This document shows positions 7,385 to 16,129 of a stretch of 64,000 nucleotides of DNA, one piece after another (within the stretch, counting starts at the first letter, position 1; each line of letters opens with the position of its first letter). The notes below the pieces were generated by a model. It ran no database searches. It worked only from the letters and a program-made list of their open reading frames with translations, and was not told the origin of the DNA. Location: NCBI RefSeq assembly GCF_900187505.1, contig NZ_FYDL01000005.1:160794-224793 (forward strand), given 5' to 3'. A program made the position numbers and the translations under genes. This stretch comes from Pseudomonas sp. Irchel s3h17. GTDB taxonomy: Bacteria; Pseudomonadota; Gammaproteobacteria; Pseudomonadales; Pseudomonadaceae.

Positions 7385-8598
7385 GTACAAAGGATATCCC
7401 GCTATCTACTGCAACCGGCAAATCCGGGCTGCGTTTGCTGATCAGCAGTCGTGATGCCGTGTCGTTGCGCGACTTGCAAAGCGTCTGCCAGCGACTGCCT
7501 GGCCTTGAGGTGAGCACGCGTCTGGTGAGCAACGGTCACGTCGACCCGCTCTATGGCCTGGAGCGCCTACCCGACCTGTTGCTGGTGCGTGTCAGCCATT
7601 TGTGGCGTGAGGAGTTGTCGGCGCTGCTACAACGTCCTGCCCATGAGCGTCCGCCGATGCTGGTGTGTGGCTCATTGAGTGAGCAGGATGGCATGCGCCT
7701 GGCGATGCAGGCCGGCGCCCGTGATGTGTTGCCGGAGCCGCTGGTCGAGACTGAACTGGTCGCGGCCCTGAACCGCTTGGTGATGGAGATTCGGGATGGC
7801 AACGAGGGCGAGGGCAAACTGGTCGCCGTGATGGGCGCCAAAGGCGGGTCCGGCACGACCTTGCTGGCCTGCAACCTGGCCCAGCAACTCAGCACCAGGG
7901 GTGGCACTACCTTGCTGCTGGACCTGGACCTGCAATTTGGCAGTGTGACCCATTATCTGGATGTGCAGCAGTCGCACAGTCACCTGGAGGTGTTGCAGCA
8001 GATCAAGGGCCTGGATGCGGTGGCGCTTCGCGGTTTCTGCAGTCACTACAGCCCGACCCTGCATGTGCTGGGTGGCCGGGCGGGCGAGCTATGCCTGCCG
8101 CAGGATGCCCATACCGACCAGCTCGATGCGCTGTTGCAATTGGCTCGCACCAGTTATGACTGGGTAGTGGTCGACTTGCCACGGCAAATCGATCACCTCA
8201 CCAGCTCCGTACTGGAACAGGCGGATCGTGTGTTTGTGGTGGCACAGCAGAGTGTCAGCCACTTGCGCGATGCCAGTTCCCTGGTGCGGATACTCCGCGA
8301 TGACCTGGGGGTGCGCGGTGAAAACCTGCAGGTGGTGGTCAATCGCTATGACAAGGCCGCCGCCGTCAGCGTCAAGGACATTGGCGAGGCGCTGCGCTGC
8401 GCGAATCTGTTGAAACTGCCTAACGATTTCAATGCGGTCAGCCAGAGCCAGAACACCGGCGTCCCGCTGGGATTGTGTGCGCCACGGTCACCGATCACCG
8501 TTGCGCTGAATCAGATGACCGACGAGTTGGTCGGTGTCCAGATGAGCAACAAACGGGGCTTGCTCAACCGCGCCTTCCACCGTCTTTTCAGGGGATGA
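7378..8598 (+). CDS. tadZ: Pilus localisation ATPase TadZ/CpaE
   Basis: A 406-residue ParA/MinD-superfamily protein that positions the Tad machine, often at a pole. An N-terminal atypical receiver domain (about 15-130) precedes the ATPase. The deviant P-loop is GAKGGSGTT (about residue 153), which keeps the signature Lys but has Thr where the second Lys usually sits, as common in TadZ. A Walker B-like segment TTLLLDLDLQFGS and VVVDLPRQIDHLT follow. It overlaps tadF by 7 nt and ends 3 nt before tadA. Confidence 0.9.
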   Translation: MLSTKDIPLSTATGKSGLRLLISSRDAVSLRDLQSVCQRLPGLEVSTRLVSNGHVDPLYGLERLPDLLLVRVSHLWREELSALLQRPAHERPPMLVCGSLSEQDGMRLAMQAGARDVLPEPLVETELVAALNRLVMEIRDGNEGEGKLVAVMGAKGGSGTTLLACNLAQQLSTRGGTTLLLDLDLQFGSVTHYLDVQQSHSHLEVLQQIKGLDAVALRGFCSHYSPTLHVLGGRAGELCLPQDAHTDQLDALLQLARTSYDWVVVDLPRQIDHLTSSVLEQADRVFVVAQQSVSHLRDASSLVRILRDDLGVRGENLQVVVNRYDKAAAVSVKDIGEALRCANLLKLPNDFNAVSQSQNTGVPLGLCAPRSPITVALNQMTDELVGVQMSNKRGLLNRAFHRLFRG

Positions 8599-8601
8599 AT
8601 C

Positions 8602-10044
8602 ATGCTCAACGACTTTCGTAATCGCTTGCGCAAACAGTCCGGCAAACCGGTCACCTCGCTGCATGGGCAACAGGATGACAACCTGGAAGACCCGGCAGCG
8701 GAACTGATGGCGTGGGAGCGTGCAGCCCCGGACATTGTTTATGAGACCCGCAGCCAGGTCACCGCGGTGGAGGGCGAGTGGCGGGAAAAGATCTATCAGC
8801 AACTGCTCAAGGTCATGGACCTGTCGTTACTGGATACCCTTGAACAGGCCGATGCCGCCCGACAGATCCGCGAGATTTGCCAGCGCCTGCTCGATGAACA
8901 TTCCGCGCCGGTAAGCTCCGCCAGCCGCCAGTTGATCATCAAGCAGATCACCGACGAGGTGCTGGGACTTGGCCCGCTGGAGCCGTTGCTGGCTGATCAC
9001 AGCGTGTCCGACATCCTGGTCAATGGCCACGCCTCGGTCTATGTCGAACGCTTCGGCAAGCTGCAACGCACTGACGTACGTTTCCGGGACGATCAGCATT
9101 TGCTGAACATCATCGACCGGATCGTTTCCAGCCTGGGCCGGCGTATCGATGAGTCCTCGCCGTTGGTGGACGCCCGGCTCAAGGACGGTTCGCGGGTCAA
9201 CGCGATCATCCCGCCGCTGGCCATCGACGGTCCGAGCATGTCGATTCGTCGCTTTGCCGTGGATCTGCTCAACACCGACAGCCTGATCCAGGTCGGGACC
9301 TTGACCCCAGCCATTGCCTTGCTGCTCAAGGCGATTGTCCGTGGGCGCTTGAACGTGCTGATTTCCGGAGGGACCGGCAGCGGCAAGACCACGATGCTCA
9401 ACGTGCTCTCCAGCTTCATTCCGCAGAACGAGCGCATCGTCACGATCGAGGACTCGGCCGAACTGCAACTGCAACAGCCCCACGTGGTACGCCTGGAAAC
9501 CCGTCCCTCGAACATCGAAGGGCGGGGCGAGGTGAGCCAGCGGGAGTTGGTGCGCAACAGTCTGCGGATGCGCCCGGACCGCATTGTCATCGGCGAAGTG
9601 CGGGGCGCCGAGGCACTGGACATGCTGACGGCGATGAACACTGGTCACGATGGTTCGTTGACCACGATCCACGCCAATACCGCACGCGATGCATTGGGGC
9701 GTATCGAGAACATGGTGTCGATGACGGGCGCCACGTTCCCGATCAAAGCCATGCGTCAACAGATCGCCTCGGCCATTGATGTGGTGATCCAGTTGGAGCG
9801 TCAGGAGGACGGCAAGCGGCGACTGGTCAGCGTGCAAGAGATCAACGGCATGGAAGGTGAGATCATTACCATGACCGAAATATTCTCCTTTGCCCGCCAG
9901 GGCATGGGCGAAAACGGCGAAGTGTTGGGCGAGTACCGGCCCAGCGGCATGATCCCGTCATTTCGCGATGTCTTGGCCAAGCGCGGTATCGAACTGCCGC
10001 TGACGATGTTCAGGCCTGAGTGGATGGAGGAACGGCAGTCATGA
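8602..10044 (+). CDS. tadA: Tad secretion ATPase TadA/CpaF
   Basis: A 480-residue GspE/VirB11-superfamily hexameric ATPase that powers Flp pilus extension and possibly retraction. An N-terminal helical domain (about 1-140) leads to [13 protein letters not shown] (Walker A, about 257), the Asp box [14 protein letters not shown], Walker [15 protein letters not shown] and the His box [16 protein letters not shown]. All are intact. The start has AGGGGA 7 nt upstream. The stop overlaps the tadB ATG by 4 nt. Confidence 0.95.
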   Translation: MLNDFRNRLRKQSGKPVTSLHGQQDDNLEDPAAELMAWERAAPDIVYETRSQVTAVEGEWREKIYQQLLKVMDLSLLDTLEQADAARQIREICQRLLDEHSAPVSSASRQLIIKQITDEVLGLGPLEPLLADHSVSDILVNGHASVYVERFGKLQRTDVRFRDDQHLLNIIDRIVSSLGRRIDESSPLVDARLKDGSRVNAIIPPLAIDGPSMSIRRFAVDLLNTDSLIQVGTLTPAIALLLKAIVRGRLNVLISGGTGSGKTTMLNVLSSFIPQNERIVTIEDSAELQLQQPHVVRLETRPSNIEGRGEVSQRELVRNSLRMRPDRIVIGEVRGAEALDMLTAMNTGHDGSLTTIHANTARDALGRIENMVSMTGATFPIKAMRQQIASAIDVVIQLERQEDGKRRLVSVQEINGMEGEIITMTEIFSFARQGMGENGEVLGEYRPSGMIPSFRDVLAKRGIELPLTMFRPEWMEERQS

Positions 10045-11027
10045 ACCAGATTCCCGGTGAATTCATTCTGGTCTTTCTCGGCATGGTGTTCATTGCCGTG
10101 TTCCTCCTGTCCCAAGGGGTGGTGGTGCCGGTGTTTGGCGAGGCTGGCAAGATGCGCAAGCGCATCCGCGGCCGTTTGCATGCACTGGAGAAGGTCAACC
10201 AGCAGCCGAACATGCAGACGGTGCTGCGGCAAAAGTACCTCACGCGCTTGTCGCCCATGGAGGCCTGGCTCGAACAGCTACCCTTCATGGAGTCCATTAC
10301 CCAGATGATCGAGCAGTCCGGGCACGAGTACCGGGCTTATCGGGTGCTGCTGCTTGGGCTGGCATTGGGGGGGGGCGCAGGCATCCTGGTATGGATGATC
10401 TCTTCAGTCTGGTGGATGGCACTGGCAGTCTGCGTCGGGGTGTTCTGGCTGCCCCTGCTGAAAATTTCCCGTGACCGTGGCAAGCGTTTCGCTGCATTTG
10501 AGGAAGGTCTGCCCGATGCGCTGGATGCCATGTGCCGGGCCTTGCGTGCCGGACACCCGTTCAACGAAACCTTGCGCCTGGTGGGTGAGGAGCACAAAGG
10601 GCCGGTGGCGCATGAATTCGGCCTGACTTTTTCCGACATCAACTATGGCAACGATGTGCGCCGGGCCATGCTCGGCCTGCTGGAGCGTATGCCGAGCATG
10701 ACGGTGATGATGCTGGTGACCTCGATTCTCATCCATCGTGAAACCGGCGGCAACCTGACGGAGGTGCTGGAACGTTTGAGCCGGTTGATCCGCGGGCGAT
10801 TCCGCTTTCAGCGCAAGGTCAAGACCCTGTCGGCCGAGGGGCGCATGTCGGCCTGGGTACTGGTGGCCATTCCCTTCGTGCTGGCGATCGCGATTGTGCT
10901 CACCAGTCCCAGCTACATGCCGGTGCTGTTCAATGACCCCATCGGCCACAAACTGATCATCGGCGCGTTCTGCGCCATGCTGGTCGGAATTTTCTGGATA
11001 CGCAAAATCATCCGGATTCAGGTTTAA
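10041..11027 (+). CDS. tadB: Tad inner membrane platform protein TadB
   Basis: A 328-residue GspF-like membrane protein. One N-terminal membrane helix ([20 protein letters not shown]), a cytoplasmic part and two central helices are followed by the T2SSF domain ([40 protein letters not shown]) and two C-terminal helices. It docks TadA at the inner membrane together with TadC. The ATG is preceded by GGAGGAAC and overlaps the tadA stop. Confidence 0.93.
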   Translation: MNQIPGEFILVFLGMVFIAVFLLSQGVVVPVFGEAGKMRKRIRGRLHALEKVNQQPNMQTVLRQKYLTRLSPMEAWLEQLPFMESITQMIEQSGHEYRAYRVLLLGLALGGGAGILVWMISSVWWMALAVCVGVFWLPLLKISRDRGKRFAAFEEGLPDALDAMCRALRAGHPFNETLRLVGEEHKGPVAHEFGLTFSDINYGNDVRRAMLGLLERMPSMTVMMLVTSILIHRETGGNLTEVLERLSRLIRGRFRFQRKVKTLSAEGRMSAWVLVAIPFVLAIAIVLTSPSYMPVLFNDPIGHKLIIGAFCAMLVGIFWIRKIIRIQV

Positions 11028-11056
11028 GCGCCGGTCGCTACCGGGAGGTACAGGTC

Positions 11057-12019
11057 ATGGATTATTTGCTCGGGTTGTTCAGTCGGGTGACGGGTAACGA
11101 GGAGTTGGCGCGCTTTTTGTTCGTCGGCGCCATCGGTACCAGTACGATTCTGGCGGTGGTCACCGTGGCGTTGCTGTTGCTCGGCCTGCAAGATCCGGTG
11201 CAGCGTCGCCTGGCGCTGATCAAGCGTGGTGGTGCGTTATCCGGGCAGGAGGCGCCGGGTAACCTGCAACTGCTGCTGGAGCGGGTGGGGCAACGCTTTG
11301 GCACGACCGAATCGACCAAGGCCTCCGCGACCCAAATGCTGTTGATACATGCCGGCTACCGTTCGCCTTCGGCGGTGCAGATGTACTGGGCGGCGCGCTT
11401 GCTGTTGCCGTTGGTGCTGGTCGGTGTTGCGCTGCTGGTGTTACCGCTGATCAGCGGGGTCTCCCTGGCCCTGGGCATGTTGGTGGTGCTCCTGGTGGCG
11501 GGTATCGGATGGCTGGTGCCGGCACTCTATGTCAGCAAACGCAAGCAACTGCGACAAGCTCGCTTGCGGGCTGCGTTTCCGGATGCCCTGGACCTGATGG
11601 TGGTGTGTGTGGAGTCGGGCCTGGCCCTGCCCACAACCATCGAGCGGGTGGCCGAGGAAATGACGGTCAGTCAGATTGAGTTGGCGGAAGAACTGGGACT
11701 GGTCAATGCGCAAATCCGTGCCGGGGTGACCAGTACCGAGGCGCTGAAACAACTGGCCGAGCGCACTGGGCTCGAGGATGTCCAGGGCCTGGTCAGTCTG
11801 TTGGCGCAGAGTATTCGCTTTGGTACCAGCGTGGCTGACACTTTGCGCATCTATGCCGACGAGTTCCGCGACCGGCGTACGCAGGCGGCCGAAGAGATGG
11901 GCGCAAAAATCGGTACCAAGCTGATCTTCCCACTGATCTTCTGCTTGTGGCCGAGCTTCTTTCTGGTCGCCATTGGGCCGGCCATGATCGGAGTGTTCAG
12001 GGCGTTCGGGAAAATGTGA
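11057..12019 (+). CDS. tadC: Tad inner membrane platform protein TadC
   Basis: A 320-residue GspF-like partner of TadB. It has an N-terminal helix (TSTILAVVTVALLLLGLQ), a central helix pair (about 115-160) and a T2SSF domain (AFPDALDLMVVCVESGLALP, TRTQAAEEMGAKIGTK-like segment) ending in a C-terminal helix. It is the last gene of the forward operon, 29 nt after tadB with a GGGAGG site. No forward tadD follows; tadD is on the converging operon. Confidence 0.93.
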   Translation: MDYLLGLFSRVTGNEELARFLFVGAIGTSTILAVVTVALLLLGLQDPVQRRLALIKRGGALSGQEAPGNLQLLLERVGQRFGTTESTKASATQMLLIHAGYRSPSAVQMYWAARLLLPLVLVGVALLVLPLISGVSLALGMLVVLLVAGIGWLVPALYVSKRKQLRQARLRAAFPDALDLMVVCVESGLALPTTIERVAEEMTVSQIELAEELGLVNAQIRAGVTSTEALKQLAERTGLEDVQGLVSLLAQSIRFGTSVADTLRIYADEFRDRRTQAAEEMGAKIGTKLIFPLIFCLWPSFFLVAIGPAMIGVFRAFGKM

Positions 12020-12172
12020 GGCAGGCGTTGGTGGCTGTTTGAGGGGTGTGCTATCGGAACATGGGGTGGAATAGGGGAGCGGAACATTCAATCCTGTCAC
12101 CGTTGCCGCCCTGCGGCTGACCCGCATTACCCTGTCCAGTACTGAAACAGACTTACAGCCATTGCACCCTGA

Positions 12173-12199
12173 CGCCCGATGCACAGCATCGGGCGTTTT
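12173..12199 (+). terminator. Terminator of forward tad operon
   Basis: A 10-bp perfect stem CGCCCGATGC/GCATCGGGCG with loop ACA and four T, about 150 nt after the tadC stop. Confidence 0.88.
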
Positions 12200-12430
12200 G
12201 TATGTTGAGGACGTGCGCGCTCGTTCCAGGTTGTAAAAGGTGATTGCCTCTCGCTGCATTCTCCGGGGCTGTGGCGATCACTTGCCGCGGGCTTGACTTC
12301 AGTAGGCTGGGGGGCAACGAAAGCGATGATGGCTGGCGCAAGCACTGGTGGCAGACCCGCTTCCTGCGAACTCGCCACGGTGCTCACGCAAGACTTCGAA
12401 CAAAGGATCCAGGTCTGGGCACTCCTGTCT

Positions 12431-12604
12431 TTAGCGCTGCTCGTACATCAGTGAGAGCGGCTTGCGAGTGCCGATACAGATGTGGTGTCCTCGGATTTCA
12501 CCCGCGATCGTTATAAGCTTCTCGCCTTTTCCGACCTGATCAACGACCGACCATTTAAACGTCAGCGAGTCATCTCGTTGGCCGAGCTTTGTACCCTTTC
12601 CCAT
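12431..12604 (-). CDS. Possible small protein, unrecognised
   Basis: A 57-codon ORF starting MGKGTKLGQRDDSLTFKWS and ending KPLSLMYEQR. The only support is AGGAAA 5 nt before the ATG and a balanced composition. I recognise no family. It lies downstream of the terminator of the rcpA-tadD operon and would need its own promoter, which I cannot see. Confidence 0.35.
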   Translation of the reverse strand: MGKGTKLGQRDDSLTFKWSVVDQVGKGEKLITIAGEIRGHHICIGTRKPLSLMYEQR

Positions 12605-12648
12605 TGCACTTTCCTGAGAAAGAAGCCTCAAGCTGAAAACTCAGCCAG

Positions 12649-12684
12649 CGCAAAAAAGTTGCCCCGGCCTGTTGGCCGGACAAC
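12649..12684 (-). terminator. Terminator of rcpA-tadD-DUF3613 operon
   Basis: On the reverse strand, GTTG-T-CCGGCC-AACA-GGCCGG-GG-CAAC is followed by CTTTTTTG. It stands about 55 nt after the DUF3613 gene. Confidence 0.85.
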
Positions 12685-12739
12685 ATTGGAGTGCGCTTAC
12701 ATTGAATGACGTCAGAGGCCGGGCAGCCACTGACGTGAC

Positions 12740-13006
12740 TCAGTCGCTGGAAATGGATCCCGCCATATCCTGCTCATAAAACTCCGGAATCTTGTACGTG
12801 TAGCTATCGAGCCAGCGCTGCATGGCCAGGTCACGTTCGGTGGCCGAGGCGGCTTGCAGTTTAGGGGACGCCAGTACGCCACGAATCTGCAGTTGCAACC
12901 ATTGTTCCGTGCCTTGCTGCGGGACGGATGAGGGGCCCGGATCAATCGCCCAGGCGCTCGTGGACAGGCAGGTGATGCACATCAGAGCCAACCGTTTGGT
13001 CTTCAT
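12740..13006 (-). CDS. DUF3613 periplasmic protein, tad-associated
   Basis: An 88-residue protein with a clear signal peptide (KRLALMCITCLSTSAWA, cleavage after AWA). The small mature domain (EQWLQLQIRGVLASPKLQA, RDLAMQRWLDSYTYKIPEFY) matches DUF3613, a family I know mainly beside tad genes. Its function is unknown. GAGGAA lies 5 nt before the ATG, and it is 18 nt after tadD in the same operon. A structural or assembly role in the pilus is an inference from position. Confidence 0.8.
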   Translation of the reverse strand: MKTKRLALMCITCLSTSAWAIDPGPSSVPQQGTEQWLQLQIRGVLASPKLQAASATERDLAMQRWLDSYTYKIPEFYEQDMAGSISSD

Positions 13007-13024
13007 GTCAGTTCCTCGTAGGGT

Positions 13025-13732
13025 CTACTTGATCGCCGCCGTAGAGGCGCCGACCGCCTCTGCTACGCGATTGGGCGCGGGTTCCGTCGATTTACCCGAG
13101 GCCTTGAGCTTTTCCGCGCGAGCGTGAGCCTCCGAGACCTGGCTGGAGGTCAGGCTGGCGCGGGTCGCGAGCTCTGCGGCCTGCTTCCATTTATCCTGAT
13201 AGATCAGCAGCGTGACCATGTTCAGGGCTGCCGGTGAATCTTCCTGCTTGAGCTCCAGGGCAGTCATGAACTCGAAGCGTGCTTCCTCGATCCGTCGTTG
13301 ATTGAGGTAGACGACCCCCAGGTCATTGCGGATTTTCTCGTCGGTGGGGGACATTTTCGCCGCGTGCTCAAGGTGCGTTGTAGCGACCGCGTAATCACCG
13401 CGGGCTGCCGCCAACTGGCCCAGGCCATGTTCCCCTTCAGCGGTCAGGCAGGTGCCGATCAGGCTCTGATACAGCGGCCCGGCCTCGCTACGGCCGAGCA
13501 TGCGCAGGACCCGTGCCTTGCGCAGGCGAACCTGGACCAGGTCATCCGGCAACCCGTCCAGGTTCGCCAGGCTGGCATACAGGCGGCCATCGTTGGCCAT
13601 TTCCTCGGCCAGATTCAGCGACAACTCCTGGTCCGAGGTGGGCTTGGCGCAACTGGCGGGTTTCGAAGAGAAGCCGTTCGAGGCGCACCCTACGAGCATC
13701 AAGCTCGCCGTTAGTGCAATGACTGCTTTCAT
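13025..13732 (-). CDS. tadD: Pilus lipoprotein TadD (TPR)
   Basis: A 235-residue lipoprotein. A lipobox (LMLVGC, Cys at about 16) ends the signal peptide. The body is made of tetratricopeptide repeats (GLGQLAAARGDYAVATTHLE, NDLGVVYLNQRRIEEARFEF, NMVTLLIYQDKWKQAAELA). TadD is the pilotin-like partner of the RcpA secretin. The open frame extends to 13858, but the lipoprotein signal and AGAGGA before 13732 fix the start. It lies 122 nt after rcpA. Confidence 0.9.
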   Translation of the reverse strand: MKAVIALTASLMLVGCASNGFSSKPASCAKPTSDQELSLNLAEEMANDGRLYASLANLDGLPDDLVQVRLRKARVLRMLGRSEAGPLYQSLIGTCLTAEGEHGLGQLAAARGDYAVATTHLEHAAKMSPTDEKIRNDLGVVYLNQRRIEEARFEFMTALELKQEDSPAALNMVTLLIYQDKWKQAAELATRASLTSSQVSEAHARAEKLKASGKSTEPAPNRVAEAVGASTAAIK

Positions 13733-13854
13733 CGAGTGTCCTCTGGTGATGCCCACTTGAGTGCTCGGCCAGCGGTAACACGGTTCGCCGGCCAGGCGCT
13801 CAAGGTCACTGTCATGATGGGGGAGGGTGAGAAAAGACTGATTCAGGCATCGGC

Positions 13855-15078
13855 TCATTGCGATAACCCGGTGCGTTTGTCGAAGTCGCCGTTTTCCAGG
13901 AAGAACATGCGGTAGAAATTCGGGTCGTAGTTACGCAGTTGTTCGCCTGGCAACGAAGGCAGCTTCGCGTTGGCGGCCAGCGGCTGGACCAGGTGTGGCG
14001 TAACGATCATCAGCAGCTCGCGCTCTTCGCGGTTGATGGAGTTGTCACGGAAGAACGCGCCGAGCACTGGAATGTCGCCCAGTCCTGGAAACTTGTTCAC
14101 TTGAGAGGAGTTGCGACTGCTGATCAAGCCGCTGATCACGAAGCTTTCGCCATCGGCCAGCGAGATGCTGGTGTCGGTGCGTCGTATGGTGAGCGCCGGC
14201 ACGGCGGTCCCGGCGATCTGCACGGCGTTGCTGAAGTCCAGTTCACTGACTTCCGGCGCCACTTTCAGGGAGATGCGATCACGCCCGATGATGGTGGGGG
14301 TCAGGGTCAGGCGGATACCGAACTCCTTGTACTCGATGGACACGTTGTCGCTGCCCGAACTGGGTACCGGGATCGGCACTTCACCACCGGCGAGAAAGCT
14401 TGCGCTCTGTCCGCTCAAGGCGACCAGGCTGGGCCGCGCCAGGGTGTAGGCGAAACCGCTGCCTTCCAGGGCGTTGATCATCACCAGGGTTTTGCCACCG
14501 AGATAGGAGAGGTTGAACGAATCGTTGTTGAATGGCAGCCTGGGCTGGACGAGGCCGTTGATGGTGGGCACGGTTCTCGGCGAGCCGAACAGGAAGTTGC
14601 CGCGTTCTCCGAAAATCGAGGCCGAGGCTTCCTTGAGTTTGGTACGGCTGACTTCAACGAAGCGGATATCGGTCTGCACCTGGCTGGGCAACATTGAGTC
14701 GTCGGTAGGTCCCGTCGCCACACTGGTCAGTGCGGCGGTCGCCTTGCCCTTGACGAATATCATGCTTTGGCGTGGTGTGGAGGAGCAGGCGGTCCAGACC
14801 ATCAGGCTGGTGGCACCCGGGGCGATACCCGTGAGGATGAATGCGCTACTGCTGCTGGTTTGCACGTCGGCGACTTTCGGGTCGCCCACCGCCAATTGCG
14901 TCACCGGGACGGGCATGCGCAGCTCACTCTGCAGCCCCTGGCCGACTTCATACACGGCGGGTAAATTGGCCAGTTGCGCGCAATTGCTCGGCGCAGCCTG
15001 GGCGGTATCCACACTAAGGCCCACCCACAGCAGGCCATGGAAAACTCGCTTGAAAGCGGGCAGGGTACGATAGTTCAT
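13855..15078 (-). CDS. rcpA: Flp pilus outer membrane secretin RcpA/CpaC
   Basis: A 407-residue secretin. A signal peptide ends in VDTAQA. A BON/N0-like region (VTQLAVGDPKVADVQTSSSS AFILTG) and the secretin core follow, with LAGGEVPIPVP and the terminal motif FVISGLISSRNSS, KFPGLGDIPVLGAFF and ELLMIVTPHLV. It forms the outer membrane channel for the pilus. GAGGA lies 8 nt before the ATG. The start overlaps the TAA of a small upstream ORF (TAATG), which suggests translational coupling. The open frame to 15393 is ignored because it would bury the signal peptide. Confidence 0.92.
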   Translation of the reverse strand: MNYRTLPAFKRVFHGLLWVGLSVDTAQAAPSNCAQLANLPAVYEVGQGLQSELRMPVPVTQLAVGDPKVADVQTSSSSAFILTGIAPGATSLMVWTACSSTPRQSMIFVKGKATAALTSVATGPTDDSMLPSQVQTDIRFVEVSRTKLKEASASIFGERGNFLFGSPRTVPTINGLVQPRLPFNNDSFNLSYLGGKTLVMINALEGSGFAYTLARPSLVALSGQSASFLAGGEVPIPVPSSGSDNVSIEYKEFGIRLTLTPTIIGRDRISLKVAPEVSELDFSNAVQIAGTAVPALTIRRTDTSISLADGESFVISGLISSRNSSQVNKFPGLGDIPVLGAFFRDNSINREERELLMIVTPHLVQPLAANAKLPSLPGEQLRNYDPNFYRMFFLENGDFDKRTGLSQ

Positions 15079-15290
15079 TAAGTGCATCCTCGCTGAATAC
15101 GTAGATTTTCCTGGGTGCTGTGCATCGCCGAGCTCCGGACACGGGTCGGGCCGACCGGTGAAGTGATCTCGGTGAACGGGTTGAGAGTGAGAGATATTCC
15201 TGGAAACGGGAGCCGTGAGACCTGATTCACACGCCCGGTCAAGCCGACGGCAGTCAGGGGGCGAGCCAGGAACAAACGGGCCAGGATCAT
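15078..15290 (-). CDS. Possible small protein coupled to rcpA
   Basis: A 70-codon ORF, MILARLFLARPLTAVGLTGR at the start and NLRIQRGCT at the end. AAGGAA lies 10 nt upstream of the ATG, and its TAA shares one base with the rcpA ATG. It has no signal peptide or domain that I recognise. It may be a leader ORF that sets rcpA translation. Confidence 0.42.
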   Translation of the reverse strand: MILARLFLARPLTAVGLTGRVNQVSRLPFPGISLTLNPFTEITSPVGPTRVRSSAMHSTQENLRIQRGCT

Positions 15291-15364
15291 AGTGTGGTAG
15301 TTCCTTATGCCAATCCGCTAATTGATCACTGAACAAAACGTATGCGACTTGCACCAGCAAGACG

Positions 15365-15399
15365 TTTGCCTTGTTTGAAAGTAGTTCAAACAAGGCAAA
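15365..15399. promoter_or_regulatory. Perfect 15-bp-arm palindrome upstream of rcpA operon
   Basis: TTTGCCTTGTTTGAA-AGTAG-TTCAAACAAGGCAAA, with fully matching arms. There is no T tract on either side, so it is not an intrinsic terminator. It is 75 bp upstream of the small ORF that opens the rcpA operon, in an AT-richer region suited to a promoter. An operator or a leader RNA hairpin are both possible. Confidence 0.6.
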
Positions 15400-15519
15400 C
15401 CGCCATATTGCAAAGAAAAGCTTTCGTTAAAAAATCAGGAACACTTCTGAAAGCAGGGACTTGGGGAGAGGTGTTGCCACGGTTTCTGGGCCTTAGCGCA
15501 ACTGCCCCCCCCATTGCGG

Positions 15520-15736
15520 TAATGCTGTTCAGTTAAGGATAGGGTTGCTCAATACATCCCCCGTGGCGAGCGAGCTTGCTCGCGCTGGGCTGCAGAGCAG
15601 CCCCAAAAACTATCGTCGAGCTCGTTCTGAAAGACCGCAGTCGCTTTGTTGGGTGCGCTTCGCGCACCAGCGCGAGCAAGCTCGCTCGCCACGGGTCTCT
15701 CACCCGCTTCAAGCCTTTCTTGACTGAACAGCATTG
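15520..15736. mobile_element. MITE-like element, copy A (REPIN core)
   Basis: A 217-bp element. The ends are TAATGCTGTTCAGTTAAG and, inverted, CAATGCTGTTCAGTCAAG. The flanks are an 11-bp direct repeat CCCCATTGCGG (15509-15519 and 15737-15747). The core is a pair of inverted REPs (about 15561-15693, GTGGCGAGCGAGCTTGCTCG type). It shares the internal ATAGGGTTGCTC-like and TCTGAAAGACCGC segments with copy B, so A and B form one subfamily. The target can fold as CCCC-ATTGC-GGGG followed by TATTTCT, a weak terminator-like hairpin. Confidence 0.8.
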
Positions 15737-15747
15737 CCCCATTGCGG

Positions 15748-16129
15748 GGTATTTCTACACGCCGTGCCGTTCCTCAGGTTGTTACCGAATGCACTGAGTC
15801 GGTGCAAAACGCGATGGAGGTAACAGTCGCGAACGCGCCGCAGTGCTCCTCGGAAATCGCTTGTCGATGCTTTAGATCCTTATTCCAGAGCCTCTGATCG
15901 TGTTTCGTGCGGAGTGAATCGGCCAATGGTTGATGAGTTGGCTGATTGATTGCATATGCTTGTACGTACAAGTAAGTGTATGTGCGTAGGAGTCGTCGGC
16001 AGGCATCGACGTACACCACTGCTTAAAGCATGTGCTTGAGATGGGTTCGGGTTCGGAGGCGTTGCGTGCATTCCGGGAGTAGTACCCGCGCGCACAAGCG
16101 CCCTAGTGGTTTTCAGGAGTTTCATAATA
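15748..16129 (+). promoter_or_regulatory. Upstream region of amino acid ABC operon with CTTGTACGTACAAG operator
   Basis: No gene is seen in this 382-bp region. At 15959-15972 is the perfect palindrome CTTGTACGTACAAG, which contains TGTA-CG-TACA, the form recognised by the GntR-family repressor HutC in Pseudomonas. No convincing -10/-35 pair is visible. CAGGAG at 16114-16119 is the ribosome site for the binding protein. Confidence 0.5.

Larger units (their letters stand above)
12020..12739. other. Intergenic region between converging tad operons
   Basis: This 720-bp region holds one terminator for each operon and one weak small reverse ORF. The base composition is a little less GC-rich than its surroundings. 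I see no insertion sequence or conserved longer ORF in 12200-12430. Confidence 0.6.

Noticed and set aside
8827..9837. A 336-codon reverse ORF inside tadA
   Set aside because: It is antisense to the intact TadA ATPase, with His/Gln-rich shadow composition.
13855..15393. A 512-residue version of the RcpA secretin
   Set aside because: The extra N-terminal residues run through the upstream palindrome and bury the signal peptide; ATG 15078 has a good ribosome site.
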